This document shows positions 1 to 7,624 of a stretch of DNA of 26,282 nucleotides, piece after piece. This DNA comes from JAPLHP01 sp963720375 (lineage in GTDB: Bacteria; Chloroflexota; Dehalococcoidia; UBA2247; RBG-13-53-26). Every line of letters begins with the position of its first letter. Position 1 is the stretch's first letter. The position numbers were made by a program, and so were the translations under genes. The notes under the pieces are model-generated. The model made no database searches. It saw only the letters and a list, made by a program, of their open reading frames with translations, and had not been told where the DNA came from. Location of the stretch: positions 1-26,282 of the forward strand of contig CAVRFM010000013.1 of assembly GCA_963720375.1 (NCBI GenBank), written 5' to 3'.

Positions 1-639
1 CCCAGGCTTCATCGCAGCTCACCGCATTGGCCAGAGCCAGCCCCACATCCTGCGGATGTACAAATTCCACACGCGCTCCCGGGGGAGCATCGAACATCTT
101 CGGACTGAATCCGCTCAGCGCCTGCGGAGGGACAACTCCCAGGCGGAAGATGGCCCAATCAAACCCCGATTCTTTGACCAGCCCTTCACATTCCACTTTG
201 TGACGGTTGTAATTGTCCATCGGCTGCACCGGATCGGAAACGGTCCTGGGCGGCGGCTTCTGCTGGCAATCGCCAAAGACACTGAATGAAGAGATGAAGA
301 TGATCCTGGGTGGCGAGGGGAGGTGTCCTTCATGGCACGGAGAAGATTCCTGGTGCCACCCACGTTGACAGCCGAGGCCACCTCGGGCTTATCGTCACTG
401 GCAGGCGGCAGGATAAATGCCAGGTGAATTACCGCCTCCTGGTCTTTCACGGCAGCGGCCACATCATCCGGGCGGCGCATGTCGCCCCAGACCACATCTA
501 TCTGCCCCTTGAAACATGGCATTCCTTTCATTGCCCTTTGTCCGGATATCGAAACACCTTACCTGGTGTCCCTGCTCACGCAGCTTTGTGAGGCAGCTTC
601 TCCGACGTTTCCGAATCCGCCTGTTACGAGGACTTTCAT
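1..639 (-). pseudogene. NAD-dependent epimerase/dehydratase (extended SDR), frame-broken and cut by window edge
   Basis: Read on the minus strand from the ATG at 639, the protein is an extended short-chain dehydrogenase/reductase, but only when pieces from three frames are joined. The pieces are a Rossmann start MKVLVTGGFGNVGEAA, then LTKLREQGHQVRCFDIRTKG, then a stretch with DVVWGDMRRPDD and VNVGGTRNLLRAMKD, and finally FISSFSVFGD with the catalytic-type YNRHK (YxxxK) and VEFVHPQDVGLALANAV up to the edge. The breaks fall near 593 (one base short in a C run), near 505 (one base extra in a G run) and near 315 (one base short in a C run). The start lies 1 bp after the stop of the EthD-type gene, so the two are probably co-transcribed. 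Substrate is unknown. Either a recent pseudogene or an intact gene with sequencing indels. Confidence 0.75.
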
Positions 640-640
640 A

Positions 641-982
641 TCATTTTGAAACCCTTTCATCGATAAGCAAAGTCCGTGTCTTGCCTCTGTCCTGGAAAGT
701 CTCTTCGTCAGCAAGAAAGATCTTGCCCACTTCCGTCTTGTAGTCGCCCAGTATTTCCTGGACTTTCATAGCCCCTTCTATGTCATCAAACCAGAATTCA
801 GTGATGCAATCGAAGTCCGGCTCATCAGTACCGGGCATAGCGATGGGGTAGTTCCGCACGTATCTCTTGAAAGTGGGGAAATGCTTCAATGCCAGCGGTG
901 CATGCACTTCCTCGTAGTGCTTGACGAACTCCTCCCGTGAGATTCCCGGCTTCCTCTTGATCAGCGCGATTGTTTTCAGCAT
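641..982 (-). CDS. EthD-type dimeric alpha-beta barrel protein
   Basis: A 113-residue protein with the EthD-family pattern: an initial strand MLKTIALIKRKPGIS, then EEFVKHYEEVHAPLALKH, a central RYVRNYPIAMPG and a hydrophobic FDCITEFWFDD strand. Proteins of this kind form dimeric ferredoxin-like barrels. Some EthD proteins assist degradation of ethers or aromatic compounds, but most have no known reaction, so no substrate is proposed. The start ATG at 982 has a strong AGGAGG at about 992-997 in the correct orientation. The stop is followed after one base by the ATG of the epimerase, which suggests an operon of two small-molecule enzymes. Length is normal for the family. Confidence 0.8.
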   Translation of the reverse strand: MLKTIALIKRKPGISREEFVKHYEEVHAPLALKHFPTFKRYVRNYPIAMPGTDEPDFDCITEFWFDDIEGAMKVQEILGDYKTEVGKIFLADEETFQDRGKTRTLLIDERVSK

Positions 983-1033
983 GCTGCTCTGCCTCCTCTA
1001 TGAATTGTTTCTCTCACCTGTATCTTATGACCT

Positions 1034-1049
1034 GGAACCAAACGGTTCC
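1034..1049. promoter_or_regulatory. Inverted repeat upstream of the EthD-type gene
   Basis: GGAACC at 1034-1039 and GGTTCC at 1044-1049 form a perfect 6-bp inverted repeat with an AAAC spacer, 52-67 bp upstream of the EthD-type start codon and inside the divergent intergenic region 983-1225. It could be an operator. No regulator gene is adjacent. Confidence 0.3.
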
Positions 1050-1145
1050 GGCCATCTTTTTGGCCTGATAACGGCTCCTCCGAGCCTGACAGCAGTTGCC
1101 TCGGACAGTAACACAACTGCTTTCCGCCTGTCAACCTGCAAGTGC

Positions 1146-1174
1146 TTGACAATGAAGCAGGTGCAGTGTAGAAA
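1146..1174 (+). promoter_or_regulatory. Sigma70-like promoter for the PH-like membrane protein
   Basis: A consensus -35 TTGACA at 1146-1151 is followed by exactly 17 bp and a weaker -10 TAGAAA at 1169-1174. The predicted transcript would start about 45 bp before the ATG at 1226. Confidence 0.5.
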
Positions 1175-1225
1175 AGTCTCACGTGAGATGACACTAAGAA
1201 GGTAGCTGCCAACCACCTGGAAGAG

Positions 1226-1714
1226 ATGAAGAAGAGTCCCTTGCCAACCACGCCAGGCAGCTGGGGCTATCTGATGTACGAAGATATCCCCCGGTACGAC
1301 CGGTCGCTGAAGCTGATGATGGGGGCCATCCTGGCGGGCACTCTCATAGCAGGGATTGTGCTCCTCTTTACTAATGTTGCAGGAAGTCTGACGATGTTTG
1401 GAGTGACTCTCCTGGATGCGCTGCTTTTCTACTTTGTGGCACCACGGCGGTACCAGATATTCAATACCAAGGTGAGAATAGTGCTGGGATGGCCGTTCGG
1501 TATGGACATTCCTCTGGCCACCATCAAGGAGGCCCATCCGGCCTCCAGGTGGGATACCTTTGGCTATTGGGGCATCCGATTGGCTACCTCGTCGAATGGT
1601 GCGATGGAGATCGTCCGCACGAAGGGCTGGAACGTCGTCATATCACCATCGAACAGAGAGGCTTTTCTGGAGCGTCTGAATCAATCGCTCAAGGCTATAC
1701 AGGGATCTCAGTAA
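1226..1714 (+). CDS. Membrane protein with PH-like domain
   Basis: A 162-residue protein with a short cytoplasmic N-terminus, two hydrophobic segments (about residues 32-51 and 54-73, separated by a tight turn) and a C-terminal soluble part of about 85 residues. The soluble part has the alternating strands and final amphipathic helix (EAFLERLNQSLKAI) of bacterial PH-like domains. These proteins are thought to sit at the inner face of the membrane, and their ligand is generally unknown. GGAAGAG lies immediately before the chosen ATG, which is tight for a ribosome site, so the in-frame ATG at 1274 is possible. The gene stands alone behind its own promoter and converges on the MprF-like gene. 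The 102 bp after the stop hold nothing I recognise. Confidence 0.65.
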   Translation: MKKSPLPTTPGSWGYLMYEDIPRYDRSLKLMMGAILAGTLIAGIVLLFTNVAGSLTMFGVTLLDALLFYFVAPRRYQIFNTKVRIVLGWPFGMDIPLATIKEAHPASRWDTFGYWGIRLATSSNGAMEIVRTKGWNVVISPSNREAFLERLNQSLKAIQGSQ

Positions 1715-1816
1715 AAGCCAATAGATCGCTCTCTGCGCGCCATGGAAGGCTTGCTATATCGAGGGCTACGGGAAGGCACAATGGGGTGGATGGTGCTGCA
1801 ATGGGACAATCCCCCC

Positions 1817-3540
1817 TCAACCCTCCACGGCTTTGGTTATGGCGCGAGCTATTCCCACCAGGCCAAGCGGCCCGCCGCTGTAGGCCACAAAGCGGTCCTG
1901 CCACACCGGCTCAAACTTGACCTTGTAGTACCGCATACCCTGGGTGGAGACAAACCAGTTCAGGCGATATAACAGGCCGAGCGCTCTTCTATCAAGGATG
2001 ACCCGGGCTCGTCACCCAGCCCGGCGAATGGCGCCACGCCCATGTTGAACGACCGGTATCCCTCCTCTTTCAAGATAAGCATCAACCCGTGGAAGAGATA
2101 GTCCATGGTAGGGTTGGGCACTCCGGGCCTATGGCGCATCAAGTCGAAGGTAGCCTCCCCTGCCCGGTAAGAGGGCACTTCATTGACGAAGGCTATGACG
2201 CGGCCTGAGGGATCGCGGACAACGCAGAGAGGTGTCTTCTCGACATAGCTCCGTTCGAAGCGGCCCTGGAGAAAGCCGAGCTCACGGTGTTTGGGAAGTG
2301 AGAGCCACTCTTTGGAGACCTCCGCTACCTCGTCCAGCAGCTCCGGCGGATGGGGCGGCTTGTACCGCATCACCTTGTATCCCTCCTTCTCGAAGTGGCG
2401 CCGGTGGTAGCGGAAGTACTTGCGCTGTGCCGTGTGCGAATAGAAATGCTCCAGATCAACGACTGCTTCCTCGCCAATCTTGAGCACCGACAAGCCGAGG
2501 CGCTCATACATAGGAAGCAGGTCCGGCAGCAGAAAGCAGACGGCCCACCCATTGTTGGTGCAGAAATCCACAAAGGAGCCAGTGACTTTCTCCATCTCGT
2601 CGTCAGGCCCGACAGGGTCTCCCAGGCAGAGAGCTACCCCGCGGATAGTGGCGTAGGCAACGAAGGACTTCTGGGTTTCCGAGAAGAAATAGGACTTGTC
2701 CGGCCAGACCTTGAAGAAGTCATAGGTAGAACGGCCATGCTGCTGCAGGACAGCCCTGGCCACAGTGCGTTCGTGCGGCAGCACCTGTAGCCTGAAGACA
2801 ATAGGACGGAACAGGCTATAGGCGGCAAAGCCACCGGCGACTACCCCCAGGACGCTGAGTGAATCCAAAAACCAGCGGGCATAGCGGGTATGGGCTACCA
2901 GGTCGCTGTTTCCTATAAGAATAACCTGGCGCAGCGTTCTGACAATGGAGTCCGCCAGGCTGAAATTCAGGCCGAAGTTCGATCTGTCGAGGTACCAGAA
3001 GCCAAGAGTGCCATAGACAACGGCTATGAACAGGCTGAATGCCATCAATACGATGCCACGCCTGATGCTGCTGGGTTCGCTTCGCACGGTGAATCGTCTG
3101 CGGAAGATGAGCAGCAAGACAAATGCCAGCGCCGGAGGAATGGACAGATACCACAACCGATCTGATAGGATATACGCTGCCACCAGGAGGGCCGAGGCCA
3201 CAGTGGCCAGCCACCAGGCCACCCGCCGGTGCTGGAAGAGATTCAGGGACAAATAGATGAGCGTAAAGCCAAAGATCAGGGTCAGTGACCGCCCCCAGAA
3301 GTGCAATCCAAAGGGCAGCACATGGGTGAAGAGGCGGGAAGGTCCCTGGAGATGTTCAAAGAGCATCTGCAGAATGCTCAATGCCCCGCTGAGAAAGGTG
3401 GTGCCTGCCACCAGCCACACGGGCCAGTCTCTCCTGGCATCGGACCAGGCCCTGGACAAGACTGTACCCCGCCTGATGCGTAATGGCGGAGGTGTTCGGG
3501 GCGTGGCGTCACCGGGTGGTTCAAGGATCGTCTCGGTCAT
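1817..3540 (-). CDS. MprF-like phosphatidylglycerol aminoacyltransferase (DUF2156), one frameshift near the C-terminus
   Basis: An integral membrane protein of about 574 residues once a frame break is bridged. Six hydrophobic segments lie between about residues 40 and 245. A cytoplasmic LPG_synthase/DUF2156 catalytic domain follows from about 255, with YDFFKVWPDKSYFFSE, ALCLGDPVGP, RYHRRHFEKEGY and FNMGVAPFAGLGDEPG. Members transfer an aminoacyl group from aminoacyl-tRNA to phosphatidylglycerol, lowering surface charge and raising resistance to cationic peptides; the amino acid used here cannot be read. One base is missing in a G run near 1984. The uncorrected reading stops at 1960, whereas the other frame continues with ALGLLYRLNW and VKFEPVWQDRFVAYSGG to a TGA at 1817. 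The start at 3540 was chosen for the GGAG six bases upstream; the open frame reaches 3759 but the extra residues look non-coding. Confidence 0.8.
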
Positions 3541-3762
3541 TGCAGCTCCAATTCCTCTTCCGCAGAACTCCGGCATTCCAGGATGGCATCGGCCGGATGC
3601 AGACTCATGGATTGTAGCCCTGTGGGATGCCTTCTGACAAGTCATATGACGTGTTATGGCTGCGGCGTGGCCTGGACGGCCAGTGTCAGGGACTTGCTGG
3701 CAAAAACCAGCCTTTTCTGTGTGGCAATGTAGCAACCAAATGCCAGGGCCTGATCTCATTTA

Positions 3763-3787
3763 GAATCGATTTTGATAGCCTCGATTC
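3763..3787 (-). terminator. Possible hairpin after the DUF998-like gene
   Basis: A perfect 7-bp inverted repeat, GAATCGA at 3763-3769 and TCGATTC at 3781-3787, begins 5 bp after the stop codon of the minus-strand gene ending at 3793. It lacks a run of T after the stem, so it is a weak terminator candidate and could instead be an operator for the MprF-like gene. The rest of 3541-3762 shows no gene. Confidence 0.3.
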
Positions 3788-3792
3788 AACCT

Positions 3793-4506
3793 TCACGATG
3801 CCTGTGCCGTTGCGTGAAGTCGCCTCTCGATCTTCAATGCCCCGTATGACTGAATGAACATGCATACTATCTCGGCATACACCACGATCTTCTGTCCGGT
3901 TGCCTGAATCCTGACGCCGTTCGGTGTGTCGGCATTCGGACCGCCGAACAGCAGCCAAAGGTAGATCGCCAGGATAAGTGCAAAACCCAGATAGGTGAAC
4001 GCATAGACCCTGGGATAGTCTTTGCTGAGGAATATGGCAGCGGAATACAGTGCCACCACCAGGAGGAACGAGGTGAATGCGATGTAAACGAACAGCCTGT
4101 GTATTGTGAGATGGAGGTCCGCCGGCGCAAGCGCGACGCCTGCATATGAAACAGCCGAGACTGTGCCGAAGATCGACCCGAAGACAGAGAGATTCCTGGT
4201 GGCTCTCCTTCCTGCGAACAGGCGGGGGATGGCTGCAAAGAAGAGAACGAGGACCAGCGCACCAAGCAAGAGCGCGGTGATGAAAAGGGAAGAGGAAACC
4301 GTATTCGAGTCTCCGGCGTAGGTGGCAGTCCTACCCAGATCGCTGAAGAAGTTGCTCCAGAATGAATAGCCTGCCGTCTCGGGGTTGGCCTTCGTTCCAC
4401 CCGGATAGAAGAACATGGCGATCACAGTGAGAACGATGAACTGGGCACAACCGGCCATGCCCAGGATAAACGCCCACCGTCTCCAGTTCAGGCTGCCGTT
4501 CCCCAT
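3793..4506 (-). CDS. Six-TM membrane protein, DUF998-like
   Basis: A 237-residue polytopic protein with six or so hydrophobic segments. After the first membrane helix comes FYPGGTKANPETAGYSFWSN, followed by FFSDLGRTATYAG. This resembles the conserved loop of DUF998-type proteins, which carry an N...S.LG pattern after helix 1. No reaction is known for this family and I do not propose one. AAAGGAGC lies eight bases before the ATG, so the start is well supported. It runs in the same direction as the PAP2 and MprF-like genes, but the 69-bp gap upstream holds a hairpin and a TTGACA on the minus strand (4565-4560), so it may have its own promoter. Confidence 0.65.
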   Translation of the reverse strand: MGNGSLNWRRWAFILGMAGCAQFIVLTVIAMFFYPGGTKANPETAGYSFWSNFFSDLGRTATYAGDSNTVSSSLFITALLLGALVLVLFFAAIPRLFAGRRATRNLSVFGSIFGTVSAVSYAGVALAPADLHLTIHRLFVYIAFTSFLLVVALYSAAIFLSKDYPRVYAFTYLGFALILAIYLWLLFGGPNADTPNGVRIQATGQKIVVYAEIVCMFIQSYGALKIERRLHATAQAS

Positions 4507-4567
4507 GACAATTGCTCCTTTCCAGTTCGGGCTCGATCCGATCCCTGCAACGCAAGGGGTGTCAACT

Positions 4568-4586
4568 ACCAGGCGCTAAGCCTGGT
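4568..4586 (-). terminator. Hairpin overlapping the PAP2 stop codon
   Basis: ACCAGGC at 4568-4574 and GCCTGGT at 4580-4586 form a 7-bp GC-rich stem with a 5-base loop. It overlaps the stop codon of the PAP2 gene. There is no T tract, so termination is only a possibility. Confidence 0.35.
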
Positions 4587-5061
4587 CACTGTCTGGCCGA
4601 CCGAAACCTCGATCCACCCTTCTAAGTATCAGCCAGGCTATGCCCGTGGCGGCGAGCGCTATTGCAATGCTTCCGATGATATCGACAGGGTGATGGACTT
4701 TGCCCGCTACCCTGGCAATGCCGATGATGATCCCCAGTATTCCCAGGAACAGGCCGATCTTGCGGTGATACGCAAATACCACTGCCGCAGTCACCATCGC
4801 ATACAGGGTATGATCCGAGGGGAAGCCGTTATCCGGCGGGTGATGAATGATCGGTTGGACGTTTTCGACTACGAAGGGGCGGGTATCATAGTAGAGATGG
4901 CCGGCAACCCATGCCGCCAGGAAGGCGATAGGGAAGGAGAGAATGGCCAGCTTTATTATCCCGGTTCGGACCTTTCCCTTTGACAGGAGTGCGGCGGCCA
5001 CTCCTATCAAACCGACGGCAACGATAAGATACTCGCCGGCAATCTTTATAAGTGTATCCAC
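4576..5061 (-). CDS. PAP2-family phosphatase (possible undecaprenyl-diphosphatase)
   Basis: A 161-residue membrane phosphatase carrying the three PAP2 signatures in order: YYDTRP (residues 57-62, the RP part of motif 1), GFPSDH (79-84, motif 2 with the catalytic-pocket His) and ARVAGKVHHPVD (116-127, motif 3 with the nucleophile-type His and its Asp). Several hydrophobic helices surround them. By family the substrate is a lipid phosphate or diphosphate, and short PAP2 proteins of this shape are often BcrC-like undecaprenyl pyrophosphate phosphatases, which recycle the cell-wall lipid carrier; that assignment is inference. It lies 21 bp after the DUF6159-like gene. The start is GTG at 5061 with no ribosome site, and a TATAAT sits directly upstream (see the promoter entry). 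Confidence 0.85.
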   Translation of the reverse strand: MDTLIKIAGEYLIVAVGLIGVAAALLSKGKVRTGIIKLAILSFPIAFLAAWVAGHLYYDTRPFVVENVQPIIHHPPDNGFPSDHTLYAMVTAAVVFAYHRKIGLFLGILGIIIGIARVAGKVHHPVDIIGSIAIALAATGIAWLILRRVDRGFGRPDSDQA

Positions 5062-5068
5062 ATTTGGG

Positions 5069-5083
5069 ATTATATCATGATAT
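5069..5083 (-). promoter_or_regulatory. -10 element and palindrome upstream of the PAP2 gene
   Basis: On the minus strand a perfect TATAAT (5074-5069) ends seven bases before the GTG at 5061, so a transcript started there would have almost no leader. No good -35 is visible. The element overlaps a perfect 12-bp palindrome ATATCATGATAT (5072-5083) that reaches into the stop codon of the upstream gene. Confidence 0.4.
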
Positions 5084-5985
5084 TAAATTGACCGGTCCGG
5101 CTTAAAGGCTCCTGACTGGTTTGGCTTGAAGGCTCCGGCAAGGGTATCACGGGAGAAGTAGTCGCCCGTCCGGCCTGCAGTGGCGTACTCGTACAATGCA
5201 GTGGTGTAAATGGACTGCAGAGTGGATGAAAGAGCCACAATGAACAGCACACCAAGCACGGCAATGGTGATGAGGACTATCCCGATGGCCAGTCCGGCGG
5301 TGCTCCCGCTGGTCAGAGCGATTATACCGGTTATCCCGAACGCTGCGCCCACAACCAGGGCCAGAAGCACCATCACCAGCGTTATACCAGCCTGCCCGAC
5401 AACCGCCTCACCCCAGCTCCGCTTGATGACGCCAACCGAGCGTTTTATGGCTTCGAAACCGCCGATTCCCTCGTAGGCAATAATGGGTATTACGAAGAAG
5501 GTGGCCAGGCTCCAGGCCATTCCCACCAGCCCGATGGCAATCTGAGCCACGATTCTCCCCCAGCCTCTGGTATTGTTGCGGGCGGCTCCTTCCAATAAGC
5601 GCAGCAGCAAGCCTACGATGGCAGCAATAACCGCCCAGGTAAGGACTGCCCCCAGCCGTTTATTGGCTTCCCGGACTCCGTATCCAAGATTGGGGTCACC
5701 CCCTGACAGACGGAGCTTGACCGACGCCACCAGTGCTACCTGGAAATAGATGGTGATAAAGTAGGTGCCGAAGTAGAACAAAAAGATGAACAGAATGCCA
5801 ATAGCAGATACGCTCTGGCTACCGCCAAAGGCGCCCGTTGCGAACCCTACACCACCAAGTATGCCTGCTACCACCACGCCTGCAATAAAAGCGATGAAGG
5901 GAAAGATCATCAGCTCCGGGTCTTTGCGCACCACACCCAGGCTCTGCTTGGCCAGGTTCCAGCTTCTTCCTATCGATCCAAACAC
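5083..5985 (-). CDS. DUF6159-like polytopic membrane protein
   Basis: A 300-residue membrane protein. The N-terminal cytoplasmic helix MFGSIGRSWNLAKQSLGVVR and DPELMIFPFIAFIAG are followed by about six long hydrophobic segments. The middle loop has FEAIKRSVGVIKRSWGEAVVG, an amphipathic repeat of the N-terminal helix that is characteristic of the DUF6159 family. The C-terminus SIYTTALYEYATAGRTG is also typical. Function of the family is unknown. The start is GTG at 5985, four bases after a strong AAAGGAGG. It heads a two-gene unit with the PAP2 phosphatase, which hints at an envelope role but does not prove it. Confidence 0.75.
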   Translation of the reverse strand: MFGSIGRSWNLAKQSLGVVRKDPELMIFPFIAFIAGVVVAGILGGVGFATGAFGGSQSVSAIGILFIFLFYFGTYFITIYFQVALVASVKLRLSGGDPNLGYGVREANKRLGAVLTWAVIAAIVGLLLRLLEGAARNNTRGWGRIVAQIAIGLVGMAWSLATFFVIPIIAYEGIGGFEAIKRSVGVIKRSWGEAVVGQAGITLVMVLLALVVGAAFGITGIIALTSGSTAGLAIGIVLITIAVLGVLFIVALSSTLQSIYTTALYEYATAGRTGDYFSRDTLAGAFKPNQSGAFKPDRSI

Positions 5986-6099
5986 ACTGCCTCCTTTCGC
6001 ACTGCCTGCCTTGCGGCCAGACAGGTGCTATGCTCATGTAAATAATACCTCTCTATGTCTGAGAAGCTCTGACAGCGGGTCAGTATAAGTCTGCCAGTG

Positions 6100-6143
6100 T
6101 TAGAAAAACATTAGAGGACTGCTAGAATTTCATTAGAATTTCG
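6100..6143. repeat. Four TTAGA-type repeats phased at 11 bp
   Basis: TTAGA occurs at 6100, 6111 and 6133 and the close variant CTAGA at 6122, so the four copies are spaced exactly 11 bp apart with different six-base fillers. Direct repeats of about one helical turn are how PhoB/OmpR-type response regulators bind DNA. The repeats lie in the 298-bp divergent region between the DUF6159-like gene and ogt; the rest of that region holds no gene. On the minus strand a TATTAT (6047-6042) could serve the DUF6159-like gene. Confidence 0.5.
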
Positions 6144-6199
6144 AGGGCTGTAAAAAATAATTGAGTTGCGGACTGTGGTATCAGGTGCAGAAATATAGC

Positions 6200-6205
6200 T
6201 ATAAT
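6200..6205 (+). promoter_or_regulatory. -10 element upstream of ogt
   Basis: A perfect TATAAT lies 79 bp before the ogt start codon. No recognisable -35 stands 16-18 bp upstream, as expected for an activator-dependent promoter. The phased TTAGA repeats end about 57 bp upstream. Confidence 0.4.
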
Positions 6206-6283
6206 AGACAGCACATTGGCGTCCCGGTGCACGTGTTTCCTGCTAATAAGCATGTCCTGCTTACCGGCAGCAAGGAGGCAAAT

Positions 6284-6748
6284 ATGGTCGAGCAACATAA
6301 GGCATACTACGCATCCGAAATCGGGACTTTAGAGATTGTAGGAACAGCGCACGGTATTCTGTCAGTGCGTTTCGCCGGTAATACGGGGGGTAACGGCGCC
6401 CAGATTCACGAATGCCTGCAACCCTGCGTGAGGCAACTCGACGAGTATTTCTGCGGCAGACGCCGGGAATTCTCGATACCTGTCCGGTTGCAGGGCACTG
6501 ATTTTGAAAGACGTGTCTGGAAGGCCTTGCGCAGGATTCCCTACGGCCGTACCAGGTCATATTCGGAAATCGCCAGGGAAATCGGCGATGAGAAGGCCGC
6601 CAGGGCTGTCGGCAATACGGCCAGGAAGAATCCCCTGGCGATCATTGTCCCCTGTCACCGTGTTATTGGCAAAGATGGGAAACTGACAGGATATGCCGGT
6701 GGACTATGGCGAAAGGAATGGCTGCTGAAACACGAAGAGACTCATTAG
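6284..6748 (+). CDS. ogt: Methylated-DNA--protein-cysteine S-methyltransferase
   Basis: A 154-residue suicide repair protein that moves the alkyl group from O6-alkylguanine in DNA to its own cysteine. The active-site motif PCHRV is at residues 123-127, with the acceptor Cys124. It is preceded by the DNA-binding helix-turn-helix region RVWKALRRIPYGRTRSY and the conserved ARAVGNTARKNPLAIIVPC. GYAGGLWRKEWLLKHE closes the domain. Length fits the stand-alone Ogt/MGMT type without an Ada N-terminal domain. The open frame begins at 6161, but AAGGAGG at 6272-6278 sits five bases before the ATG at 6284, which decides the start. The gene converges on a HAD hydrolase 19 bp downstream. Confidence 0.93.
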   Translation: MVEQHKAYYASEIGTLEIVGTAHGILSVRFAGNTGGNGAQIHECLQPCVRQLDEYFCGRRREFSIPVRLQGTDFERRVWKALRRIPYGRTRSYSEIAREIGDEKAARAVGNTARKNPLAIIVPCHRVIGKDGKLTGYAGGLWRKEWLLKHEETH

Positions 6749-6750
6749 GA

Positions 6751-6763
6751 GGCGGCTGCCGCC
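6751..6763. terminator. Possible hairpin between convergent genes
   Basis: GGCGG-CTG-CCGCC forms a short GC-only stem in the 19-bp gap between ogt and the HAD gene. No T tract follows in either direction, so this is weak. Confidence 0.25.
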
Positions 6764-6767
6764 GTGT

Positions 6768-7523
6768 TTACAGGGGTTCTTTGTTCCTCAGCAACCCTTC
6801 AACCAGGTCGACGACACCTGACAGCGGTCCCTGGAAATCGGGCTGGCGGATCTCGGCCGTGGCATAGATATGAGAACTCCGGCTGAGTTCTAGGTCTGCC
6901 GCATTTCCGCCAGTGACCAGGTATGTCTTCATGCCGATGTTGGCCACAATCATATCGTTCACCGGGTCATTCCCTATCATCAAACATGCCTCCGGGGGCT
7001 CGCTGATTCTGCTGCAGATCTCCTGATAGTATTCAAGGCGGGGTTTGCAGTAGGACGTATTCTCGATATGGGTCACCAGGTCAAATTGCAGGTCTCCGAT
7101 GCCTGCCCACGACAGCCGCTTGGTCTGGGCTGTCAAAGGCCAGATGGGGTTAGAGGCAATCACCAGCTTCACGTCTGTCTTCTTCAATCGGAGGAAAAGT
7201 TCGCGCACCCCTGGAGACACTGAGACCAGAGACTGAAGGTGATCGTACTCGGTATCGTAGAACTTCATGAAACGTTTCCAGATTTCGTCTCTGGACCCTT
7301 CATAACCGGTGCAGAAGACGTTCAGGAAACGCTCTGCGTTGGACATTTCGCCATTGTTATTCAGCAGCGACTGGGTGCCCTTGAGGAGCCTCTCTATTAA
7401 GACGTCAGCGGGCATAATATCAGCGAACACCAGCATGATCCCGGGAATATAGCCCTCAAAGAACTTGCGTTCACTGTAGTGAATCAGCGTATTGTCCAGA
7501 TCAAAAAGGACAGCCTTAAGCAT
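6768..7523 (-). CDS. HAD-superfamily hydrolase
   Basis: A 251-residue cytoplasmic enzyme with the HAD motifs. Motif I is FDLDNT at residues 7-12 (nucleophile Asp8, acid/base Asp10), motif II is IASNP with the Ser, a conserved Lys/Arg lies in YCKPRLEYY, and motifs III/IV are MIGNDPVNDMIVA. An alpha-helical cap is inserted after motif I, as in subfamily I phosphatases. The substrate cannot be told from sequence. The ATG at 7523 has only a weak GGGA upstream, but a promoter of good spacing is visible further up on the minus strand. It is divergent from the stand-alone HD-GYP gene. Confidence 0.85.
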   Translation of the reverse strand: MLKAVLFDLDNTLIHYSERKFFEGYIPGIMLVFADIMPADVLIERLLKGTQSLLNNNGEMSNAERFLNVFCTGYEGSRDEIWKRFMKFYDTEYDHLQSLVSVSPGVRELFLRLKKTDVKLVIASNPIWPLTAQTKRLSWAGIGDLQFDLVTHIENTSYCKPRLEYYQEICSRISEPPEACLMIGNDPVNDMIVANIGMKTYLVTGGNAADLELSRSSHIYATAEIRQPDFQGPLSGVVDLVEGLLRNKEPL

Positions 7524-7556
7524 GATGCATTCCCGGTCTTGTCTTACTGCTGAGAT

Positions 7557-7585
7557 ATTCTACTGCCATGAGCACACTACAGCAA
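7557..7585 (-). promoter_or_regulatory. Sigma70-like promoter for the HAD hydrolase
   Basis: On the minus strand, -35 TTGCTG (7585-7580), a 17-bp spacer and -10 TAGAAT (7562-7557). This would give a leader of about 27 bases before the ATG at 7523. Confidence 0.45.
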
Positions 7586-7624
7586 ACGTTTCGTTGCCAC
7601 AGGTGACTGCAGGATTGGGACGTT

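Noticed and set aside
1025..1537. Minus-strand open frame of 170 codons across the PH-like gene promoter
   Set aside because: Covers a promoter and half of a convincing gene on the other strand; composition is unlike the real proteins here.
3541..3759. N-terminal extension of the MprF-like open frame
   Set aside because: A good start with GGAG lies at 3540, and the extra residues are Cys/His-rich with no membrane or domain pattern.
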